Assembly: GCA_003151295.1 (NCBI GenBank) | Contig: PLXD01000277.1 | Span: 1 to 5,622, forward strand | Direction of reading: 5' to 3' | From: Chitinophagaceae bacterium | GTDB taxonomy: Bacteria; Bacteroidota; Bacteroidia; Chitinophagales; Chitinophagaceae | DNA: 5,622 nt | Position numbers and translations under genes: made by a program | In this document: positions 1 through 5,497 of the stretch, one piece after another | Position numbering within the stretch: position 1 is the stretch's first letter | Layout: each line of letters opens with the position of its first letter | Notes under the pieces: generated by a model | The model's input: the letters and a program-made list of their open reading frames with translations, nothing else | Database searches by the model: none | What the model was told of the DNA's origin: nothing

Positions 1-968
1 CAATCGATCATGCGGCTCGTGTAGCCATATTCATTGTCGAACCACACCATGATCTTGACATGATCGCCGATGGAGGAAGTCAGGGCGGTATCCACGATGC
101 AGGAATGGGTGTCGCCCTTGATATCCAAAGATACCAGGGGATCTTCGCTGCAAGCCAATATGCCTTTATAATCGTTCATGGCAGAGGTCCTGAAAAGGGA
201 ATTGATCGCTTCGGCGGCGGTCGGAGTTTTCAGGAGGACCGTGAAGTCCGCCAACGCCCCATTGGCTACCGGTACCCGGGTAGAAACGGCTGCTATCCTA
301 CCTTTTAAAAGAGGAAATAGCCTTTCCAGGGAATGAGGCAGGTCTATCTCCACGGGAATAATAGATTCTGCCGCCGCCCGGCCCCGACGGAACTGCTTGT
401 GCGGCGCGTCGACCAATTCCTGCCTGGATGTATAGGAATGCAGGATATTCAAATGAGCCGATTCAATGCCGATCGACTGCAAAATATATAAAATATGAGT
501 CGCGCAATTGGTCATGCAGCCACCCGGAGAGAAGATATCGACTTCCGGCGTTAGTAAATGTTGGTTGAACCCGTAAATAAGCAAGGGGATGTCTGCAGAA
601 CCGGTAGTAGACAACAGTACTTTTTTAGCACCGGCCAGCAGGTGTATCCCCGCGCCTTCCAAGGTACTGAACTTACCGGTGCATTCCAGCACGATATCGA
701 CGCCTAGCTCTTTCCAGGGCAGCCGGGATGGATCTTTCTGCTGAAAGGCGGCAATGCTGCGGCCCTCAACCTTCAGGGTGCCTTCGCGTTCGCAATACAG
801 CAGTTGGGTCGGCAGAGTGCCATATATGGAATCATGCCTTAGCAAGTAAGTCAGGTTATCCCTGTCCATCAGATCGTTCACGGCGATCAGTTCAATCCCT
901 TCCAGGCCAATTAACCTCCTGCAGAGAAGCCTTCCGATACGCCCCATTCCATTAATAGCTATACGCAT
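1..968 (-). CDS. Divergent GAPDH/Epd-family aldehyde dehydrogenase, 3' end cut by window edge
   Basis: This is a cytoplasmic NAD(P)-dependent phosphorylating aldehyde dehydrogenase of the type I glyceraldehyde-3-phosphate dehydrogenase superfamily. 322 codons are open with no stop; the family is about 330-340 residues, so only the extreme C-terminus is missing. Visible features, in order: a Rossmann nucleotide loop NGMGRIGR (6-13), the NAD-contacting VND (30-32), LECTGKF (94-100), the catalytic loop GGCMTNC with Cys151, the catalytic His177 in LHSYTS, RRGRAAAESIIP (194-205), TRVPV with Arg231, and near the end WFDNEYGY. The start ATG lies only a few residues before the Rossmann loop, as in the family; no Shine-Dalgarno is seen. 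Oddities: the usual SCTTNC is GCMTNC, and the phosphate-binding TTTGAA after SIIP is replaced by VEIDLP. SIIPV is reminiscent of erythrose-4-phosphate dehydrogenase (Epd, vitamin B6 pathway). It is therefore probably not the main glycolytic Gap. The fold is secure and the substrate is not. Confidence 0.9.
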   Translation of the reverse strand, partial: MRIAINGMGRIGRLLCRRLIGLEGIELIAVNDLMDRDNLTYLLRHDSIYGTLPTQLLYCEREGTLKVEGRSIAAFQQKDPSRLPWKELGVDIVLECTGKFSTLEGAGIHLLAGAKKVLLSTTGSADIPLLIYGFNQHLLTPEVDIFSPGGCMTNCATHILYILQSIGIESAHLNILHSYTSRQELVDAPHKQFRRGRAAAESIIPVEIDLPHSLERLFPLLKGRIAAVSTRVPVANGALADFTVLLKTPTAAEAINSLFRTSAMNDYKGILACSEDPLVSLDIKGDTHSCIVDTALTSSIGDHVKIMVWFDNEYGYTSRMID

Positions 969-1054
969 AGAGGAGTTGTGTGGTTAAATGAACCGCAAAT
1001 ATCGATAAGTAGCCCGAAAAAAAGGAATAAGATAGTTTTACGAAAATAAATGGG

Positions 1055-1068
1055 ATATTTAGAAATAT
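1055..1068. repeat. AT-rich inverted repeat in divergent intergenic region
   Basis: ATATTT and AAATAT are perfect reverse complements separated by AG. The repeat lies between the divergently transcribed GAPDH-like gene and the regulator gene, where an operator would be expected. The surrounding DNA is very AT-rich, so a chance palindrome is quite possible. The rest of this intergenic stretch holds no recognisable full promoter or RNA gene; a TTATGCC direct repeat (1082-1088 and 1107-1113) is the only other structure seen. Confidence 0.25.
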
Positions 1069-1168
1069 ATAAGAAAAACACTTATGCCGGGTTTCAATAC
1101 AGGGTGTTATGCCCCATATTTCCAATTATGACGTTAATTGCCGCAAACCATACCTTGTGACAAAACCT

Positions 1169-1780
1169 ATGATCCGCCTTCTCAATAAGGTGTTGGTGAT
1201 TGATGAAATGCCGGTAATCTGCCTGGGCTTGCAGGAGGCTTTTAGAGCCATCAATAAAGAAGTGACCGTGGAATCAGCAGAAAATCTCTTTACGGTCATC
1301 TCCTCTCCTACTTACGACCATAAAGCTTATGACCTGATCATTGCAGCCCCTCCCAATGACGGGTATGCGGATGATATTCTTCAGCCGGTCGCCGATCTGC
1401 GGAAAAAGTTCCCGGAACCGAAGATCCTGCTCTTTGCGGAGAGCTACAATCCGACGATCATAGAAAAAATGAAGCCCCTGGCTATCGACGCCTATGTCCA
1501 TAAATACGAAGGCATAAAAGAGATCCGGGAAGCCTATGAGAAGCTATCGGAAAACGAATCCTACATCTCTGGCATTTTTCATACCATTTATTTCAAATAT
1601 GGGCTGAACCCGGCATTTCTTCAGCAGCGGAACGACCTATTGATATCTGTTAGTACTATACAGCGAAGTATCCTCCGGTTGCTATGCCAGGGAAAGACCA
1701 TAAAAGAGATCGCCGATTCTTTGCAAAGACCTCCCGCCGAGATCATGGGGCAAATCAATCATTTCTGCGCCAGATTATAA
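1169..1780 (+). CDS. NarL/FixJ-like regulator with degenerate receiver and LuxR-type HTH
   Basis: This is a probable cytoplasmic DNA-binding regulator of about 203 residues with response-regulator architecture. An upstream in-frame ATG at 1109 would add 20 residues. I prefer 1169 because the first receiver strand (KVLVIDEMP) then begins at about residue 7, as usual in this family, and A-rich DNA precedes it. Receiver features: the acidic pair DE is kept, GLQEAF matches helix 1, and the Lys of AYVHK is kept. At the phospho-acceptor position, however, YDLIIAAPP has Ala instead of Asp, and the switch Thr/Ser aligns with Ala in ILLFAES. The C-terminus matches the LuxR HTH in ILRLLCQGKTIKEIADSL, but its recognition helix (PPAEIMGQINHF) lacks the usual T-V-K-x-H residues. 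Phosphorelay control is therefore unlikely. No histidine kinase is adjacent. It could regulate the divergent dehydrogenase gene or the downstream glycosidase, but nothing in the sequence proves either. Confidence 0.8.
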   Translation: MIRLLNKVLVIDEMPVICLGLQEAFRAINKEVTVESAENLFTVISSPTYDHKAYDLIIAAPPNDGYADDILQPVADLRKKFPEPKILLFAESYNPTIIEKMKPLAIDAYVHKYEGIKEIREAYEKLSENESYISGIFHTIYFKYGLNPAFLQQRNDLLISVSTIQRSILRLLCQGKTIKEIADSLQRPPAEIMGQINHFCARL

Positions 1781-1789
1781 ATAGCTGGG

Positions 1790-1816
1790 CTCATATCAGT
1801 TTTTGCTGACTATGAG
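1790..1816 (+). terminator. Imperfect hairpin after regulator gene, possible weak terminator or operator
   Basis: CTCATATCAG pairs with CTGACTATGAG around a TTTTTG loop, giving a 10-bp stem with one bulged C. It lies 10 bp after the regulator stop codon, where a terminator would fit. The stem is AT-rich and no uninterrupted T-tract follows, so intrinsic termination would be weak. The right arm falls in the spacer of the candidate promoter for the next gene, so an operator role is an alternative. Confidence 0.35.
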
Positions 1817-1832
1817 TATTGCCTTAATTTTA
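1802..1832 (+). promoter_or_regulatory. Candidate Bacteroidota promoter of the GH2 gene
   Basis: TTTG (1802-1805) is followed after exactly 19 bp by TAATTTTA (1825-1832), a 7-of-8 match to the Bacteroidota -7 element TAnnTTTG. The -33/-7 spacing is that known for the primary sigma factor of this phylum. Transcription would start near 1838-1840 and give a leader of roughly 35 nt with an A/T-rich end (GTAAATAAATG), typical of genes in this phylum that lack a Shine-Dalgarno sequence. Confidence 0.5.
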
Positions 1833-1872
1833 GGGCTATAATCTCCCCATTTCAGAAAATTATCGTAAATAA

Positions 1873-4524
1873 ATGTACAGAAAACATCTAGCTGCAATTG
1901 TCCTCCCTCTTTTTTTTGTCTTTTTTGCCGGCGCCCAGGAGCAATATGAGCTGAATTCCGGCTGGAAATGCATCAATATCGGTAAGGTCAAAGTCAAGGG
2001 AGAAAAAATATCCCTTCCCGTTTATTCCACCCGGGAATGGATGCCGGCGACTGTTCCGGGCACGGTGCTGACCAGTTTGCTGGATAACAAATTGGTTCCC
2101 GATCCTTTTTACGGGATGAACAATGAAAAGATCCCCGATATCTATACGACGGGCAGGGATTATTATACCTACTGGTTCGTCAAGGACTTTAAAGAAGCAG
2201 CGCCGAAAGACGATCAGCAGGTATGGCTGCATCTACGGGGGGTGAATTACAGCTGTGACGTTTATCTCAACGGTCACAAACTGAATGAGAAGACTCATTA
2301 TGGGATGTTTCTAAGGCAAACCTATAATATCGGCGCCTTTTTGGCAAAGGACGGCGTCAACAGGCTGGCCGTGATCGTCTATCCGCCTGATCCCGTTGGC
2401 AATCCCAATGGCGGCCAGGGCGGCGACGGCGAGATCGCGCGTAGCGTCTCCCACCAGTATGTCGCGGGTTGGGACTGGATACAGCCTGTCCGGGACCGCA
2501 ATACGGGGATCTGGGATAAGGTGACGATCGAAAAGACAGGGCCCGTCAATATCAGCAATCCGCATGTGATCACCGACGTTCCGGGCATAAGAACGCCCGA
2601 TGCCAGAACCCAGCAGCCGGCGATCATCCGGGTCAGCGCCGAGTTGGAAAACCCTACTTCACAGATTGTCAGCGGTAATTTGAGATATGAGCTGGAAGGG
2701 CAGACTGTTTCCGTGCCGGTGACCCTCCAACCCGGGTCAAAGCGCGAGGTAAAGCTACCCGACTATAAGCTGGACAACCCGAAACTCTGGTGGCCGAATG
2801 GTTACGGCCCGCAATCCCTTTATCATACCTCGCTCGTTTTCGAAAGCGATGCTAATGCTGCTTCCGATAAGGAATCATTGGATTTCGGGGTGCGGGAGAT
2901 CACCACAACCTGGAATTTGGTTACCCGGAGCAGCCAGGCCATGGTGAACGGGCAGCCCATATTCATCAAGGGCGGCAACTGGATCGTCTCCGACGAGCTG
3001 TTGCGTTTCAGCCCGCAACGCTATGATGCAGAAGTGAGGTTTCACCGGGACATGAACCTGAACCTGATCCGCGTCTGGGGAGGCGCCCTGACGGAAAGGC
3101 CTGAATTCTACCAGGCCTGCGACAAATATGGGATCCTGGTCTTCCAGGATTTCTGGAATTCGGGAGATTGCAACGGCCGATGGACCGATCCTCAAAAAAA
3201 AGAAGATCAATGGACGCGGAGACAATACCCGGATGACCACGGACTGTTCCTGGCGTCAGTCGAAGACCAGGTAAAAATGATCCGCAATCATCCCTCCCTG
3301 GCATTCTGGTGCGGGGGTAATGAGATCACTCCGACGGATGATATCTTGTTGCCCATGAAGGACTCTATCCTGCCTGCGCTGGATGGAACGCGCACTCTCT
3401 TCGATTATTCCAATTCGGACAGTATGTCCTTCAATTTTCTCGGTGGTAACGGAGACGGCCCCTATGGTGTCCAGCCCATCGGCAGGTTTTGGTCCGAGCG
3501 GACCTTTCCTTTCAATTCGGAAGTGGGGTCCGTGGGGGTGGGAGACTATGAGTCACTGGAACGGTTCCTGCCTAAGGAGAACCTGATAGCCCCGGAATAC
3601 CATGCCCAGGGACGCCATCAAACAGAAGACTCCGTCTGGGCCTATCATAAGTATATCGGCTACGATTCTACGGTCTATGTATACGGCCCCGTAAAGGATC
3701 TGAAAGATTTTGTTATGAAGGCGCAGTTGGTGAATTACGACCAGTACCGGGCGTTGATGGAAGGCTACAGTTCGCATATGTGGGAATGGTATACCGGCTC
3801 TATCATCTGGAAAACACAGAACCCCTGGACGGCCCTGCGGGGACAGATGTACGACTATTACCTGGACGTGAACGCATGTCTCTACGGCCTTCACAGCGGC
3901 AGCGAGCCGTTGCATGTGATGTTCGACCCCGTTCAGCAAATGGTGGAGATCGTGAATAATACGTTCAGCTTTCATGGCAATATGATGCTGGAAGTCAGCA
4001 CCTATGACATGCAGGGTAACAAAAAGCTGCTTACGCTGGTATACGAGGAGATCGGCCCTTCTGCGGTAAGAAAGTACCTGAGTATCGGTAGAGAACTGGA
4101 AGCCCTCCGGAAAAAGGAAGGGGTATTCCTTTCCCTGCGTTTATTGGATGGCGATAAACAACCTATCAGCGATAATTTCTATTGGCTTCCGGATGAAGGT
4201 AATCAATATTCGGGCTTACAACAGATGGCGAAAGCGGATCTGACAATCGTCGCCAAACAGGTCGGTAAGGGTAAGATCGCAGTCACGCTCGGCAATGCGG
4301 CCGGCAATCCTGTCGCTTTCTTCAACCGGCTTGCGCTGATCGATCCGCAAACTAAAAAAAGGATCCTGCCGGTCTTCTTCAGTGATAATTATATCTCGAT
4401 CGTTCCCGGGAGCAGTAAGACGATCACGCTGGATTACGAGCCATCCGCAAATGCAAAGGATCCCGCACCGGTTGTCTCGGTGAAGGGGTGGAATGTGGAG
4501 GAAAAGGTTTCGCAGATAAAATAA
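1873..4524 (+). CDS. Secreted GH2 glycosidase, mannosylglycoprotein endo-beta-mannosidase-like
   Basis: This is a retaining glycoside hydrolase of family 2, 883 residues. A Sec signal peptide (basic MYRKH, a hydrophobic stretch to residue 18, cleavage likely after AGA at 19-21) sends it to the periplasm or beyond; no lipobox Cys is present. After it come an N-terminal beta-sandwich sugar-binding domain with GWDWIQPVRDRNTGIW (199-214), an Ig-like domain (about 225-340), a TIM barrel (about 345-680) and C-terminal beta domains. In the barrel, RVWGGALTERPEFY (400-413) precedes the acid/base Glu484 in WCGGNE, and the likely nucleophile is Glu550 in FNSEVGSVG. YHKYIGY, KAQLVNYDQYRALMEG and IIWKTQNPW strongly recall plant endo-beta-mannosidases acting on the Man-beta-1,4-GlcNAc core of N-glycans (comparison from memory). 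Related possibilities are beta-mannosidase and exo-beta-glucosaminidase. Both catalytic residues are intact. The family is secure and the exact substrate is inferred. The gene appears monocistronic: its own promoter candidate precedes it and a strong terminator follows. Confidence 0.95.
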   Translation: MYRKHLAAIVLPLFFVFFAGAQEQYELNSGWKCINIGKVKVKGEKISLPVYSTREWMPATVPGTVLTSLLDNKLVPDPFYGMNNEKIPDIYTTGRDYYTYWFVKDFKEAAPKDDQQVWLHLRGVNYSCDVYLNGHKLNEKTHYGMFLRQTYNIGAFLAKDGVNRLAVIVYPPDPVGNPNGGQGGDGEIARSVSHQYVAGWDWIQPVRDRNTGIWDKVTIEKTGPVNISNPHVITDVPGIRTPDARTQQPAIIRVSAELENPTSQIVSGNLRYELEGQTVSVPVTLQPGSKREVKLPDYKLDNPKLWWPNGYGPQSLYHTSLVFESDANAASDKESLDFGVREITTTWNLVTRSSQAMVNGQPIFIKGGNWIVSDELLRFSPQRYDAEVRFHRDMNLNLIRVWGGALTERPEFYQACDKYGILVFQDFWNSGDCNGRWTDPQKKEDQWTRRQYPDDHGLFLASVEDQVKMIRNHPSLAFWCGGNEITPTDDILLPMKDSILPALDGTRTLFDYSNSDSMSFNFLGGNGDGPYGVQPIGRFWSERTFPFNSEVGSVGVGDYESLERFLPKENLIAPEYHAQGRHQTEDSVWAYHKYIGYDSTVYVYGPVKDLKDFVMKAQLVNYDQYRALMEGYSSHMWEWYTGSIIWKTQNPWTALRGQMYDYYLDVNACLYGLHSGSEPLHVMFDPVQQMVEIVNNTFSFHGNMMLEVSTYDMQGNKKLLTLVYEEIGPSAVRKYLSIGRELEALRKKEGVFLSLRLLDGDKQPISDNFYWLPDEGNQYSGLQQMAKADLTIVAKQVGKGKIAVTLGNAAGNPVAFFNRLALIDPQTKKRILPVFFSDNYISIVPGSSKTITLDYEPSANAKDPAPVVSVKGWNVEEKVSQIK

Positions 4525-4600
4525 GAGAAAACGAGGACGGAAATCGTGGCTGAGATAAGCTAAAGTTGAAGTAAAATCGAAATCACGGATTAAAAATAAG

Positions 4601-4651
4601 AGGCAAGGGATGTTCAGAAAAACAATGAATATCCTTTGCCTTTATTGTTTT
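4601..4651 (+). terminator. Strong intrinsic terminator of the GH2 gene, probably bidirectional
   Basis: The arms 4601-4616 and 4626-4641 form 16 continuous base pairs in plus-strand RNA, including two G-U pairs, around the 9-nt loop GAAAAACAA. The T-rich tail TTATTGTTTT follows. In the opposite direction the same stem has two A-C mismatches but is followed by CTTATTTTTAAT, so it could also end the convergent Fic transcript. The hairpin includes the Fic stop codon (4614-4616) and its last nine or so codons. Confidence 0.8.
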
Positions 4652-5438
4652 GCTTACCTATAGGGATGTCTTTTGAGATATCCTTCCGGAACTGCTGCAT
4701 CTCGTTTGTAAGGAATTTGCTATATTGACTGAACATAAATTCAGTAAAAATATTCATACCCTCTTGTTTCCTGGATTCCTGCAATGCGGTAAAATAATCT
4801 ACTTTATCCTCTTTAAAAACAATCGATAGAGGCAGTTGATAATACGATTGGATGTAATTCATCAGAAGCCTGCTGGTCCTGCCGTTTCCATCATAAAAAG
4901 GATGTATGGATACCAGGTCGAAATGGGCAGTAAAGGAGAGGATCAACTGCTCCAGGATCGATTCAACAGATGCAAGGTCGCCATTCAAATTATCAGCCAG
5001 TTTTTTTGTATATGGTTCGACCTTATCATCATTTATAAAATAACTGCCTCCGGCGCTTACATTTCCTTTACGAAACATGACTTTAGAAACGTCTATCTCC
5101 CCGAATACCGTATTATACAAGGCCCCGGTATGCCGCAATACTTTTGCGTTGATCTGTTGGATAAAAGGGGCGGTTATGGGAATCTTTCTTTTCGCAGATT
5201 CAAGAACGAATTGCAGTGCCTCGAAATGGTCTTTTACCATTAAACTGTGTTCCAGTGGCTTCCCTTTTGGAGTGATCCCTTCTTCCAGTAATAACCTGGT
5301 TTCATTTTCAGTTAAGGTAGAGCCTTCAATACTGCTCGAATGGTGAACAATCGCATACTGGCTGAATTTGTCATAATCTATGACCTGATGCAAATTCAGT
5401 GACTTATATTCGGCAATTATTTTGCTGATATCCTCCAT
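4614..5438 (-). CDS. Fic-domain protein adenylyltransferase, class II (N-terminal inhibitory motif)
   Basis: This is a cytoplasmic Fic-family enzyme of 274 residues that would transfer AMP (or another nucleotide-derived group) from a nucleotide to a hydroxyl side chain of a target protein. The catalytic motif is complete: HPFYDGNGRTSR at 179-190, with His179 as general base, Asp183 for the metal and the GNGR anion nest. The N-terminal SSSIEG (34-39) fits the (S/T)xxxE(G/N) inhibitory motif; Glu38 would contact Arg190 and block productive ATP binding, so this is a self-inhibited class II Fic protein. A hairpin near FRKGNVSAGG (122-131) probably forms the target-docking flap. The C-terminus is short, with no winged-helix domain, unlike longer relatives of about 370 residues. 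No separate antitoxin gene is adjacent, as expected for class II. Base composition is much more AT-rich than in the GH2 gene, suggesting transfer. It follows the GH5 gene on the same strand after 59 bp. The target is unknown. Confidence 0.95.
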   Translation of the reverse strand: MEDISKIIAEYKSLNLHQVIDYDKFSQYAIVHHSSSIEGSTLTENETRLLLEEGITPKGKPLEHSLMVKDHFEALQFVLESAKRKIPITAPFIQQINAKVLRHTGALYNTVFGEIDVSKVMFRKGNVSAGGSYFINDDKVEPYTKKLADNLNGDLASVESILEQLILSFTAHFDLVSIHPFYDGNGRTSRLLMNYIQSYYQLPLSIVFKEDKVDYFTALQESRKQEGMNIFTEFMFSQYSKFLTNEMQQFRKDISKDIPIGKQNNKGKGYSLFF

Positions 5439-5486
5439 ACGCTTGCAAAGATAACCTTAATGTTGAGACTATTCTCCCAGCGTATG
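5436..5486. repeat. 8-bp inverted repeat overlapping the Fic start codon
   Basis: CATACGCT (5436-5443) and AGCGTATG (5479-5486) are perfect reverse complements separated by 35 bp. The left arm covers the Fic start codon and the pair brackets the candidate -7 element. The start-to-start distance of 43 bp is near four helical turns, which would suit a looping repressor, but an 8-bp match in this much DNA can arise by chance. Confidence 0.25.
5446..5453 (-). promoter_or_regulatory. Candidate -7 element TATCTTTG for the Fic gene
   Basis: Read on the minus strand, TATCTTTG matches the Bacteroidota -7 element TAnnTTTG at all fixed positions. It ends only 7 nt before the Fic ATG, so a transcript from it would be nearly leaderless. 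No TTTG is seen 19-21 bp upstream. Readthrough from the preceding GH5 gene is an alternative source of transcription. Confidence 0.35.
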
Positions 5487-5497
5487 CTATGCAACTT

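Noticed and set aside
60..308. 82-codon plus-strand frame at the left end
   Set aside because: It is antisense to the GAPDH-like gene, whose conserved motifs explain this DNA.
1..968. Interpreting the GAPDH-like gene as a pseudogene because key loops differ
   Set aside because: The frame is uninterrupted, and the catalytic Cys and His, the nucleotide loop and the C-terminal motifs are all intact, so a specialised paralogue fits better.
1109..1168. Twenty-residue N-terminal extension of the regulator from the upstream ATG
   Set aside because: The extension looks unlike the receiver family and the later ATG places the first beta strand correctly. It cannot be fully excluded, as AGGG lies just before the upstream ATG.
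3553..3975. 140-codon open frame on the minus strand inside the GH2 gene
   Set aside because: It lies antisense to the TIM barrel and C-terminal part of a clearly conserved enzyme, shows no recognisable domain, and its His/Val/Arg-rich composition is that of an out-of-frame shadow.
4525..4600. Near direct repeat GAAATCGTGG / GAAATCACGG after the GH2 stop
   Set aside because: It is short and imperfect, with no associated structure; the terminator hairpin explains the important part of this gap.
4836..5243. 135-codon open frame on the plus strand across the Fic gene
   Set aside because: It is antisense to the Fic catalytic motif and docking hairpin, has no family resemblance, and has no promoter or start context of its own.
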